Positions 53,201 through 62,489 of a stretch of 64,000 bases of DNA are shown here, piece after piece; position 1 is the first letter of the stretch, and each line of letters begins with the position of its first letter. Made by a program: the position numbers and the translations under genes. The notes beneath the pieces are model-generated. The model was not told the DNA's origin, did no database searches, and saw only the letters and a list, made by a program, of their open reading frames with translations. This DNA is from Tetrapyrgos nigripes (lineage: Eukaryota; Basidiomycota; Agaricomycetes; Agaricales; Campanellaceae), in assembly GCA_013368315.1 (NCBI GenBank), contig JAACJM010000126.1, positions 180,734 to 244,733 of the forward strand, read 5' to 3'.

Positions 53201-54622
53201 AATTGCACCGTCTACTGCCCGTACTTCGCTGACTGACAATGCGAAACAGTCTGCATACTCCGTTAATAATGCTTCCACTTTGCGTCGTTCCTCTAGCGAG
53301 AGGTTGTTCCCAATCCTGATAAGCTTCAATATCTCTTGTACCCTCTCTCGTCCAAATGCGCCTTCTTCGCCATTGTTCCTTGTGAATATATTCCCTGATG
53401 CTGAGTCAACATCCAGAGCGTCTGGTATGACATCGACACCTGGTGACTGGTCCACGGGTTCGTTTGGCTCTACCAAGCAAACCATGTCATCTGTGGAATC
53501 GACGTTGTCAGCAACGTTCACGTTGGAGATATTCGTGGCTTTGGAGACTCCCCTCAAGGGGGGTGCGTTACTTCCCCCCAGTGAGTTTGCATGCTTTTGC
53601 AACTGCTTTAGGCGACTAATCTCCTTCCTCATACTTTCTCTTGGTCTTCCGCTTTTTCCCCACCTGTATATGGCCCTTCCTAGGCTCCTACTGCGCCCGA
53701 TGTTCTTCCTTCGTTGTTTCTCCCTTTCTTCCTGGCCTTGTCTTCTAATTCTTTCCAACAACTCTTTTCTTTGTCGTGTCTTCTGCTCCCAAGGTGTTTC
53801 GAAGACGTATGAGTATGTTGTATCTCTTTTTGGTTCAGTCTGTGGATTATTGTGAGTGGGTATCGTTTCCTCCTCGTTGAGAGTTTTCTGATCCACTTCC
53901 CTGTCCCTCGGGATATCTGTGTTACTAGATACCCCGATATCATTGCACGCGTTGCCAACTGGTGTTTGCTCTATTACATCTCTTCCTCCACTTCCTTTAT
54001 CTGCCACCTCTTCCAATACGGGTGTTTGTCTGGGATCGCCTTGGAGCGTCGTTCGCTCTCTTTCCTTTTTCACGTCTTCATCCTCTATTTCCTCCATCGT
54101 TACTGTCATTACTTTTCTTGGCGTAATCTTTTTCCCCAGCCCGTCGTTGAAGATCGTTCTCAATTTGCTTCCAACTTTGACTTTTATCGTGTCGCCGTCG
54201 TATTCATGGGTCGCTTTGAATTGCTTCAATAGTGGTTTCCCAAACAATAGGCTCCAACTTCCCTGGCTGTCAAACACCTCAAATGATCCTTCTACATCCA
54301 GTCCCTTCACTCTGACTTTTCCTTTCCACGTCGCTTCTGAGTTTACGCATCTTCCGTCTGCCATGCGCATAACTTTTGTTGACTTTTCCCATCCTCGTAT
54401 CTGGTTCTGCAGGTTGTGGTATACTTCAATGTCCATGCATGCTACCATTGCTCCGTCGTCAACTAGTGCCGGTATTTGCACTGCATTGTTGTCGTTGTCC
54501 ACCAATTCAACTGTTGTGTTCAATGGTTTACAGGTACGGCTTAGAACGCTTTCGACGGTGTGCACATCAATAATATCATTTTCTGATATAGCATCGTGTT
54601 TTACATCCATGAAATTGTCCAT
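50203..54622 (-). pseudogene. Gypsy Pol (protease, RT, RNase H, integrase) with in-frame stops
   Basis: Begins at 54622 (MDNFMDVKHDAISEND). A retropepsin-like region has VDDGAMVAC where DSGA would be usual, and GKPLLKQF. The RT N-terminus VRQKRLTPPQKEFLHGKLD is followed by TAA at 53066-53068; the same frame continues with FFDFASGFYAVEV, MLFGLTGAPSTF, catalytic LFVDDGG and RNase H TLDGCKEGFAAVLAQ. TGA codons stop it at 51752-51754 (HARW), near 51457 (GSYD), near 51305 (HFG) and near 50893 (GITQ). Integrase shows the zinc region then GDYLSMSKGKGGYNQLGVY, TFMTDNGSHFKNHEV and the GLVEGTNK block. No chromodomain is seen at the C-terminus (RRLRLFAGVV). Several stops fit CGA-to-TGA changes. Confidence 0.92.
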
Positions 54623-54645
54623 AGTTCGGGTCTCGTGGTCGCCGT

Positions 54646-55767
54646 TTACTCCACTGACCCTTCCCCTTTTCCCGACTTGAACCCGACAAACAAATCTTCC
54701 TCCTCCCTGACCAGATTCACCCCAATTGCATTGACTCGTCCCAACTCTCTTTGTACGAATGCCCTAAAGTTGCCTTCCACCTTCCTTATCTTGGACTCCG
54801 ATGTGCATGGGTTTAGGGTACCATCTGCTCCTCTGCCATGCCATCTCTTGCCGCAAGTGAAGCATTCACCTGACCCTGGTTTGAGAGTGCCCGGCTGGTA
54901 TGGGAACGATGTGTTCTCGTTGAAGACGGGGTTGCTACCATGTTTGTCATGGAACTTGACGACGTCGTTCTTCCACTCTACTATACCAGCGTCTGTGTTC
55001 GGTTGTTGGTCGTATTTGTTAATGTTGGTTTGCAGGGTGGCTTTCTGAGCGTCTGTAAAGTTGCTTGCATGTGGTGGTCGCCTGGCTCCACGAGTTGGCG
55101 TTGGTGGTGGGCTTGTGATCTGGGCATTGGCAAACGCTCGCGCTAGCGGTTTGCTAGGTGTTTCTGGCATAGGGGGAATCCGCATGTTCTTCTGTCCTTC
55201 CTCTAACTTTTGCAGCCTCTCTTCCTCCTCTCTCGCATCCTTCAGCTCCTGTGCATCCACGTTCTTGATCGCGTCGGTAAAGTCCTTCCAGGTTTTGTTT
55301 TCCTTTGGAACCTTCTTTCTGAGTACCTTTGGCAGATGTTCCCGCACTGCCCTGATGTCTGATGACCCATCTGCAATTTCGGCGGCCTTCGCAACCTCCA
55401 TCAATCTACACGCGAACTTTCGGTGAGTCCATTGCTGGTCTTCGTCTCTCGTTCCTAGTTCCTTCAGCATGATCTGCATGGCCAGTAGCTCGTCCACATG
55501 GTCTGCGACCGTTGGTTCAGCAATATCGGGTGGTGGGAACTCCTTTAGGAATTTGGCTCGGAATTTCTTCCAGTCTTCCTTTGTTCCCTGCTCCAAATTT
55601 TCATACCATTTGTCAACTCGGCTGCCCGCTTTGAAAAGCAGGCTGACACTGCCTCCCATTTCGTTTGGGACTATGTTTATCTGCCTCATATACATCTCGG
55701 CCTTCCTCAGGAAGTCTAGGGGATTTGTCTTCTCCTTGGACCCTCCTGTGAATTCTGGGGCTGCCAT
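54646..55767 (-). CDS. Gypsy Gag-like protein
   Basis: A 373-aa open frame starting MAAPEFTGGSKEKTNPLDFL, with a retrotransposon Gag core (AEMYMRQINI, VDKWYENLEQ, FRAKFLKEFPPPD) and a charged coiled segment (EEEERLQKLEEGQK). Near the C-terminus is CFTCGKRWHGRGADG...C, a zinc knuckle with stretched last spacing (C-x2-C-x4-H-x10-C) instead of x4. It ends 23 bp before the Pol start on the same strand, a different frame relation that would need reinitiation or a separate mechanism. Open sequence continues upstream of the ATG for about 130 codons in the same frame without a further ATG. Confidence 0.88.
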   Translation of the reverse strand: MAAPEFTGGSKEKTNPLDFLRKAEMYMRQINIVPNEMGGSVSLLFKAGSRVDKWYENLEQGTKEDWKKFRAKFLKEFPPPDIAEPTVADHVDELLAMQIMLKELGTRDEDQQWTHRKFACRLMEVAKAAEIADGSSDIRAVREHLPKVLRKKVPKENKTWKDFTDAIKNVDAQELKDAREEEERLQKLEEGQKNMRIPPMPETPSKPLARAFANAQITSPPPTPTRGARRPPHASNFTDAQKATLQTNINKYDQQPNTDAGIVEWKNDVVKFHDKHGSNPVFNENTSFPYQPGTLKPGSGECFTCGKRWHGRGADGTLNPCTSESKIRKVEGNFRAFVQRELGRVNAIGVNLVREEEDLFVGFKSGKGEGSVE

Positions 55768-56211
55768 CGTGTGGAAATTAACTTTTGGCTTCGGTTTCAG
55801 TGACGGCGGTGTTAGAGCTGGTGAGTTTACGCGTGATGGGATGTGTGATGGTGGTACTGATGGGTTTAAGAGTCCGTGTTCTTTGCGTTCTCGGGCGATA
55901 CGATCTACCCAAGTTTCTGTATCTCGTATCTGTGGCGGTGAAGTTGGTGGTGTGAAACTTTCCAGCTCTGGACCAAATTGGTTCGAATCGGTGATGGATG
56001 ACTCTGTGAGTGATGATATGGTGGTGAGTGTTCCCGAAAGCGTGGGATTTGTAGCTGATGATGCGACTGGTTCTGTAGGTGTGGTGGCTGATACTATGGG
56101 TGCGGTAGTCGTTGCGACGAAACGCCCTTTACTATCGCGAGGTCTTTCTTTCGCTATTTCGCTGTTTTCGGTGGTTCTCTGTGGTTATGCGTACGGTGTG
56201 TGGTGTCGAAT

Positions 56212-56227
56212 CTCACTCTCGTCACCA
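56212..56227 (-). other. Primer-binding site of the gypsy element
   Basis: Three bases after the 5' LTR on the minus strand, TGGTGACGAGAGTGAG starts with TGG. Its complement, including flanking TTCGAATCTCAC, has the form of a tRNA T-loop/acceptor 3' end with CCA. The tRNA identity is not assigned. Confidence 0.65.
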
Positions 56228-56230
56228 AGA

Positions 56231-56372
56231 TGGAGTAGTGTCAACTAGAGATAGATGTTGCTTGGAATGATGTTGTGTTGCTACGCTACCTGTGTGCAAG
56301 TGTCCTATGTAGCTAAAGCTAATGCCAAACAAAGCCAAACAATGACTAAGCCTGGCATGTACCCCTACTCCA
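56231..56372 (-). repeat. 5' LTR of the gypsy element (142 bp)
   Basis: Identical in length to the other LTR and different at two CpG-type positions. The CCGG duplication follows at 56373-56376. Confidence 0.95.
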
Positions 56373-56391
56373 CCGGGCCACTCTAGATATA

Positions 56392-56942
56392 CACGCCGAA
56401 AAGACCAAAATATCCGCTCGACAGATAGATGACCGAATAGATATACCAAAATGAGACATATTTGTAGCCTAGATATACATCTAAAAAGATAATGTATCAG
56501 GAAGCTAGATACGTGAACAGAAACTCGATATATTTGGATGCCTTTTGGGTCATTTGATTGGTGAGCAGACATGTTTTATTTCGAATCTATGAAAAGAAAT
56601 GCAAAAAGACTTTATTTTCGTACACATTCCAGATCACCTATCCGTCGAGCGGATATTTTTGTTCAATTCAGTCAAAAATATCCGCTCGACAGATAGATGA
56701 TCCGGAATGTGTACGAAAATAAGGTCTTTTTGTATTTCTTTTCATAGATTCAAAACAAAATGTGTCTGCTGATCAATCAAATGTACCAGAAAGTGTCCAG
56801 ATATATCAACTTCCTGTTCACATATCTAGCTTCCTGATACATTATCTCTTTAGACGTATATCTAGGCTACAAATATGTCTTGTTTTGGTATGTCTATTCG
56901 GTCACCTATCCGTCGAGCGGATATTTTAGTCTTTTCGGCGTG
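56392..56942. mobile_element. 551-bp fully palindromic MITE built from four copies of one terminal motif
   Basis: The ends CACGCCGAAAAGAC(C/T)AAAAT and the inverse at 56942 pair along almost the whole length, so the element can fold into one long hairpin. The word ATATCCGCTCGAC(A/G)GATAG(A/G)TGA occurs four times: at each end and twice flanking the centre (near 56,645 and 56,675), in alternating orientation. A 5-bp duplication ATATA (56387-56391 and 56943-56947) flanks it. The empty paralogous site CTAGATATAGCTGCTC at 48,784 confirms the insertion. It lies 19 bp from the gypsy element in the same exon. Confidence 0.95.
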
Positions 56943-56947
56943 ATATA

Positions 56948-58090
56948 GTTGCTCATACCCTCGAGCCTCAATGACCGAAAACGATTTGGCCAAAACGCGT
57001 AAAATTGCGAGCGAAGTGGAATGGAAACCAATGGTTTCCAAAGCTTGGAACCAAAGACTTTGCAGGTGCGCTAGATCACTCGGATCCGAGCCTGATGATG
57101 TAAATGGTGTATTGCGAGCATCGAAGTATAACGGTACTCCCCGAAGCTATGATAGGAGAATCCGTTTTCGACGAGAACGATAGGTCCTCGTTTGCGGGTC
57201 ATTTCAGCGAAGAATAGGTAGGATTGCACGAAACAGCGTGTTGTTTCTGGTCGATAGGAGATGAGCTTTCGGAATAGGATCATGAACCAGTATATCGCTT
57301 GTCGAGAGAGCATGATTAATTGAAGTTTTCGAGAATAACTGGATGTATGAGTGAAAACACCCAAAGCGGATTAATAGTCAAGATTGCTGACGAGAGTCGA
57401 GATTCAGCACATGTACTGAAGTCTTGCAACGCCACGGAAGCAAAGTCGGAATTGAAAGGTTCCACTGGGCCTCGAGAGAGATTGGTACTTCCTTGTAGCT
57501 GCAAAGCTGAATGTTCTTAACCACCTCCTGGATTATCCTGACCCAGTGATGGAAGATATCCAACTCCGCAATCAAGACGTATAGGAATGCGATCAGCGGC
57601 ATGGCTTCGGGACTGAGCACATCGTCAGGTATCCGTTTGGGGAGTGTAACTGCGAGGAGGAGTTTCGAGACAGTGGTAAGAAACGAATCCTGGAATTCCT
57701 GGTCTTGCTGGTCATGGATGGGAGACTTGAGGTATCCATCCACCAGGAAAACCAACCACGTCCAGATTTGTGGCCAATGTCTCTGAAGGGATCCACGCAT
57801 CTTGGTATCACTGATACTGTTCCCTCCAAGTCCGACAGCTCCATTAGCAATACAAAGCAGAGAGAGTGCGGCCAAACGATGAGATTGGGGAGGTGGGCTT
57901 GTGGGAGATACAGATTCTGTTGGCTTGGACGGCAGAAACGACATGAAAATGGGCATAGCGCTCCAGAAGATACTGGAAGAGTGCAGAGACTTGTCTCTCA
58001 AGTCTTCGAGAGCCTTTGCAGATCCGCTTCTTGCACTGGCTTCGAGAGACTGTAGACACCTCTGAACGAGTATCCGATGGCATTATGAAG
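56948..58090 (-). pseudogene. MYND-finger gene copy 2, 5' half (split by transposons)
   Basis: Minus strand. The best frame gives LQSLEASARSGSAKALEDLR, ...HRLAALSLLCIANGAVGLGG, ...RHWPQIWTWLVFLVDGYL, ...VSKLLLAVTLPKRIPDDV and IAELDIFHHWVRIIQEVV. After an intron region follow AIYWFMILFRKLISYRPETT and LQSLWFQALETIGFHSTS up to RGYEQLY at the MITE. This is the helical body of an agaricomycete MYND protein. The only nearby ATG (58085) is in another frame, because a TAA precedes the first in-frame codons, so the start is damaged or lies in an unrecognised exon. Removal of both elements would restore an uninterrupted join at YLEWPGCP. Confidence 0.75.
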
Positions 58091-58384
58091 ATGACTAGCC
58101 TCCAAGGACATGATAAACTGCTCAAGACATGGATGTCTAGGTGGCTATACGCTTGAAGCCTTTGCCAATCAAGTACAAACATTCCAAGTCAAATCTCCGT
58201 CATCGCATCCCCTTGATCCCGTTGTCATCGTCCACGACGACCACAAGACCCGTTTTGACGAAGAGACCAGCCCACTCCCCTCGAACAACGACCACATCTA
58301 CCGCGCCACTCTTCAAATCAACGAGCCTGTGCTCCCCGTCTTCCAAATACCTTCCGAGCCTTATCATTGCCTCCACCATTGACA
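58091..58384. promoter_or_regulatory. Shared upstream region of the MYND copy 2 and eIF4E genes
   Basis: A 294-bp gap between divergent genes. The same sequence, decayed to different degrees, occurs at 21,060-21,290, 31,880-32,140, 40,200-40,529 and 41,690-41,815, so it has been copied at least four times. A plus-strand frame (GYTLEAFANQVQTF...) is open across it and shares the CGYTLE(A/D)F motif with the minus-strand frame at 60,527. Promoter activity is inferred from position only. Confidence 0.5.
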
Positions 58385-60264
58385 ATGAGCTCAACAACGT
58401 CGAGTGCCCCGAGCACCACCAGCAACAGCAACACTGACGGCTCTGCATCTCGTTCCCGTACTACGTCCAACCGTCTTCCTTCTCTCAACCAACTCGCGGC
58501 TCGTATCAATATCAGCAACACATCTGACCCAAATGCTGCCAATGGTACCAACGTCTCTGGTGTTGGCTCTGGATCTTCCGAAGCGGGTTTTCCAACAAAC
58601 GCTCCTCGTCCGCGCCTTGCCGCATTCGCGTTACGAACAAACTCCAACGTCAGTCTATCTGCGACTTCTGCGAGTTCGGGTGATTCCATGGCGGTTAACC
58701 CTCCTGGAACGAGGTCTGGGAGTCCAATGGCGCTTAGTGTGAGCTCGGTAGGGAGCTCTACTACGGCGTCAAGTGTTAATGGGGATGGGACAGAGGATGG
58801 AGAGTCTGGAGGAGAACCTCTGACGAGTGAGAAGTTGGAGAAATTGAATGAGGCGACTGGGTCTAATGTGACGCCGATTCCAGCTGGTATGTCCGCTCCT
58901 GTCTACACGACTTTCCCGCTAACATTTCTGTCTTCTATTTTGTCTCACAGATAAGAAAATGGTTAAAGGCTACAAAAACATTCCTAGTCTGGACGCCATT
59001 GCCAAATTTGCCATGCAACGAAACCGGACACTATCAGTGGATGGTTCCGCTAAACCACCCGAGCCAGAGATGATTGAGGATCCGAAGACACCGGGTATAC
59101 AAGTCAAAGCGCCCGAGCATCCTTTGCAGTACCCTTGGTGAGTCGGCGATGTTTCATCCCGGTTCTATGAGCTGGCACTGATGCGATCATTGTCATCTTT
59201 TTCCCCTCTTATCCATATACTTGGGTGCATCTAGGACTATCTACCACGACACCAAAGCTAAATTTCCCTTTACACCCGCTACCGCTAGTCTCGACAGCGC
59301 ATCCACCGGCGCCAACTCTGCTGGCACCGGCAGCGGCACTGCCCCCTCCCAGCCTTCCAGCGCCTCCTTCTCCACCTCCGAATTCGCCCACCACGCTCCC
59401 GAATCCACGGATTACGAAGCCGGCTTGACCGTCATCGGTTCCTTCACCACCGTCGAAGCCTTCTGTCGCTACTTCAATTGGCTCAAACCTCCTTCCAAAC
59501 TGGAAAGAAACTCCAACTATCACTTGTTTAAATCGGGCATTAAACCGATGTGGGAAGACCCTGCGAATGCGAATGGAGGGAAGTGGGTGTTGACGATGAA
59601 GAATAATCCTGCGTTGTTGGATAGATGTTGGAGTTGGGTCGCTATGGCTCTCGTTGGCGAAGAGCTCGAAGAAGGTGCTGATGAGATTTGTGGAGCTGTT
59701 GTTTCTTTACGATCCAAAGTGGATCGTATACAGATTTGGACGAGGAAGAAGGACGATGTGGAAAGGCTTAATGGCATAGGGAAGAAACTCGTCAAGTTGC
59801 TCGACGTGAGTGAAGCAGATGGGATTGGGTTGGAGTTTCAGTATAATACGGATGATAGGCCGCTTCCGAATAAGTTTTTGAGCATTCAGGCTATGCCTGG
59901 GACGGGTTACAGACAAAGTTTTACGGGGCCACCTGGGGGTGGAGCGTTTGGTGCTCTTGGGAATTTTGGAGGAGCGGCGGGTGGTGGACCAGTGGGCGGT
60001 GGTGTTTCACTTGGAGGCCATCGAGGTCCGGGTGGACCAGGTGGGGGTGCAGGTGGTGCAGGTGGACATCATCATAGTCAGTCTGTTGGTGGTCCTGGGG
60101 CTGGGGCTGGTGGTGAAGGAGATGGTGCACAAGTACAAGGACAAGGACAGAATCAGTCAGGTCCGCTTAGTGCAGGCGCGGGTACGGGGGGACCAGGGGG
60201 AGCAGGGTTTGGAAACTTTGGAGTTGGAGGACCTAATACTTGGAGGGCGAGTCGGAGGGGATGA
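58385..60264 (+). CDS. Class II eIF4E-like cap-binding protein (4EHP type)
   Basis: Three exons, 58385-58886, 58951-59137 and 59235-60264, join in phase, giving 572 aa. A long Ser/Thr/Asn-rich N-terminus includes RLPSLNQLAARI and IPSLDAIAKFAMQ. The eIF4E core starts HPLQYPWTIYHDTK, has an inserted Ala/Ser/Thr/Pro stretch of about 50 residues, then DYEAGLTVIGSFTTVEAF and NWLKPPSKLERNSNYHLFK, GIKPMWEDPANANGGKW. The second cap-binding Trp (PMWED) is kept. The first is Tyr (DYEAGL), the class II pattern of 4EHP, and the FW pair of the dorsal surface is FC. LVGEELEEGADEICGAV and RKKDDVERLNGIGKKL follow. The tail is about 120 residues rich in Gly and His/Gln. 4EHP proteins bind mRNA caps and usually repress translation. 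The start ATG is copied in the chimeric pseudogenes. Confidence 0.94.
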
Positions 60265-60281
60265 GCCTCGAACATCTGCGG

Positions 60282-60305
60282 TCCTAGTCCTAGTCCTAGT
60301 CCTAG
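60282..60305. repeat. TCCTAG microsatellite, four units
   Basis: TCCTAG is repeated four times in the eIF4E 3' flank, 17 bp after the stop codon. The tract is likely transcribed in the 3'-UTR. Confidence 0.85.
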
Positions 60306-60526
60306 GCTAGGTTGGGTCGGGTTGGTGTTCTCGTGTTTTGGTTTTGGTTTTCTTACAGACTGGGTTGGGCTTAGCTGAGTATAAGGATGGAAGGTTCTGC
60401 CGTTGCAAAGGCTGGTTGTATGTACTACTCGAAATTTTTGTCGGAAAAGAGGAGAGAAGACGTGTCTGTCTTACATCAAAATTTTCTACTGTTTACTGTA
60501 CATAAGCAAATATTATCTATGTAGCT

Positions 60527-60802
60527 TTAAGCTGTAACTCTTTGACGATGGGAGGCAGAAGATGTTTGGACTTGCTTGGTGAAGTCTTCGAGTGTATAGC
60601 CACAGCTTCGAAGGACTCTTTCAACCACTACAGACGTTTCTAACTTATCTAGCTCCTGTGGAGGAGTACAACTTACCAGCCGCTGGTAGATATGCATGTT
60701 CACTTTCTTTTCTTCTAATAACTGAGAAACCGGCACTACTCACCTTATCACAGACCGTCGGGTGACCTTGACGCGTCGGTTCACGTCGGTTCATGAACTG
60801 CT
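60527..60802 (-). CDS. Possible small gene with CGYTLEDF motif, unknown function
   Basis: Minus strand. A frame ending at 60527 encodes LLEEKKVNMHIYQRLVSC, then ELDKLETSVVVERVLRSCGY and TLEDFTKQVQT. An ATG at 60802 (MNRREPTRQGHPTVCDK) ends at a GTGAGT donor, but the joining intron would be only 22 bp, which is implausibly short. The SCGYTLEDFTKQVQT part recurs, in reverse orientation relative to eIF4E, in the region before the eIF4E gene (58,140-58,190) and in its decayed copies, so it is probably a real coding piece. Could be the last exon of a gene whose start is lost. Confidence 0.35.
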
Positions 60803-60927
60803 ACCTCATCCTCCAATTACTCCTCGTACGAGGGTCCTGGATTCTCTTTGGGTGTAAAATATAAGTGACGACTTTGTGAAGCACCGCAACCTGCAACTTC
60901 TGCTAGTTGCTAGTCTCCTCTAAGCAA

Positions 60928-61455
60928 CAAGGGGTACCCACTTTCTTACTGCCGGACATCACCTTCATTTTCGGTCATAAGGCCTGACCCCCTCCCCCCC
61001 CTCCCCCCTCTCCTTCCTTTTATGGAAGGTAGTATGTAAGCAAAAGTTACATAAGCTTACCTCATCTCCCCAACCCCATCATCAGCGCTCTTTTGACTCA
61101 TATTTTACTGCACTAAAAGTGTGTATACATGCTCTTTTTGTCCCTATTTAGATTGTACATATGCTGACCTGCATTTTTCTTACACTTACTGCCATGATGT
61201 CATGCAGTACAAGTCACATGGTTGCAATGGAACGGTCCAGCCTCCTTCTAGATTTGGTTTCTCAGCTAACAGAATGAGCCTAGATGCTGTTTTTGTCTTC
61301 ATTTTATGCTTTTAGCAAGTCTTGTACTGAATGGAAGGCTCTTACAGGTCATCCAAGTGCTTATTACATAGCATGTCACTTTGGGTCATAAGGACCCCTA
61401 CACCCCCCCCTCCCCCCAAGGTGATGTCAGGTATTAAGGTTCTGGGTACCCCTTG
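60928..61455. mobile_element. 528-bp hAT-type MITE with 8-bp target duplication
   Basis: Terminal inverted repeats CAAGGGGTACCCA... start at 60928 and end at 61455. They extend with mismatches to GACATCACCTT on both sides. Flanked by the perfect 8-bp repeat CTAAGCAA (60920-60927 and 61456-61463). Long C/G runs sit under both ends (CCCCCCCCTCCCCCC near 60,993 and a similar run near 61,405), as in the relative at 29480. The CTTATGACCCAAA word is also shared, so both belong to one family. Confidence 0.93.
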
Positions 61456-61463
61456 CTAAGCAA

Positions 61464-62489
61464 ATTTGTGCTCGGCTCGGTACCTTGCTCTAACGCTTGG
61501 GAAGGGTCTCAGCGGGTAAGGACTAAGGTCTGACTTGGCAGTTAATTCCTCAAGTTTTCTCCCTGCTTCTGACACAAATTTTACGTCCTCTAGGTCTTAG
61601 CAATAATCTAAGGCGGGCCTCCGATCGTCAACCCTTCCCGGCTCTAGCTCGAGTCTGCTGAACGGGAATCCCTTGTCATCTTCGAGTCCCTCGTTGACCT
61701 CTCTTCTCTACTCCTTTCTCCTTCCCCCTCCGTCAGGCAATGGCCCTGCTAACTTGTGGTTTTTTGATGGTCGCCGGTTAGACTCGAGCCAGTCACTTCT
61801 GCAAAGGTTTGATGAACATTAAAGCCGGTCAAACCGAAACGGACGGTAAGCCGATAATCATTCGAAAGCATCCGCTCCTGACATCGCGAATTTCCTCCGA
61901 GTCCTGACAGACTCTGGTGGCTCGGTTTCGCGCTCACATAGTAGGCGAAGATCCGTTGGAGTGGGAGGAGGAGGAGGAGTTTATTGCGCGGCATGGTCCC
62001 CGTGTGGGATGTTGATATCTAGACCCGCATCAAAGTCTCTTCAAGGCGAGATGATGATCACTGTAGAGGAGTCATCAAAGTGTTACACAGAGCGAGTGGT
62101 TCCTGTCTAGGCGCCTGCTGATGAGATCAGTTTATCTACTATAGATACGTGTATTCCTGTATTCAGCTTGGCTTGTTACTATCATTCAGAACTACGGCAG
62201 CCTCTGAGTCGCGAGCTCGTCTGCGTTCCGGTAGTAAGTCCCAGGAACGACGAAGTACTGTTGCTTACATTGGGATACTTCCCGGAAACCGGCGAGCTCA
62301 AGTTGAACCCAGCCGTGTAATAAACTACGCCTCCTCATCCTGGCCCTAAGCGCCAAAGTTCAACATCAAAATTTCAAGGGTTCCAAAATTCTTCTCCCGC
62401 GTCTATCCAACAAAGTCTTCCTTTGATACCCGATGAAAATGGTGTTGGTGTTATTTTGGGGAAGACAAGGTCAAGGAAGTTTGGAATGC
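61464..62489. other. Intergenic stretch, no gene recognised
   Basis: About 1 kb without a supported gene. A minus-strand frame at 61749-61994 (MPRNKLLLLLPLQRIFAYYV) has a hydrophobic start but no family resemblance. 62,380-62,480 contains GGTCAAGGAAGTTTGG, a faint echo of GST-derived sequence. Confidence 0.4.

Larger units (their letters stand above)
49989..56372 (-). mobile_element. Ty3/gypsy retrotransposon, nested in the MYND gene
   Basis: A 6384-bp element in minus orientation with 142-bp LTRs. It is flanked by the 4-bp duplication CCGG (49985-49988 and 56373-56376). The paralogous empty site CACCCGGGCCACTCTAG at 48,772-48,788 proves the insertion. The LTRs differ at two positions only, both C/T or G/A at CpG, so it is young. 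Gag is open, while Pol has several in-frame stops, mostly TGA, and at least one frameshift, so this copy is not autonomous. Confidence 0.97.

Noticed and set aside
50237..55426. Many plus-strand frames across the gypsy element
   Set aside because: All lie opposite Gag or Pol coding sequence on the minus strand and show no independent features.
56600..56720. Central hairpin of the palindromic element as a possible terminator or ncRNA
   Set aside because: The pairing is explained by the mirror structure of the whole 551-bp MITE with its own target duplication.
59939..60310. Open frames on both strands across the Gly-rich eIF4E tail
   Set aside because: They are by-products of GGT/GGA-rich coding sequence; the spliced eIF4E frame explains the region.
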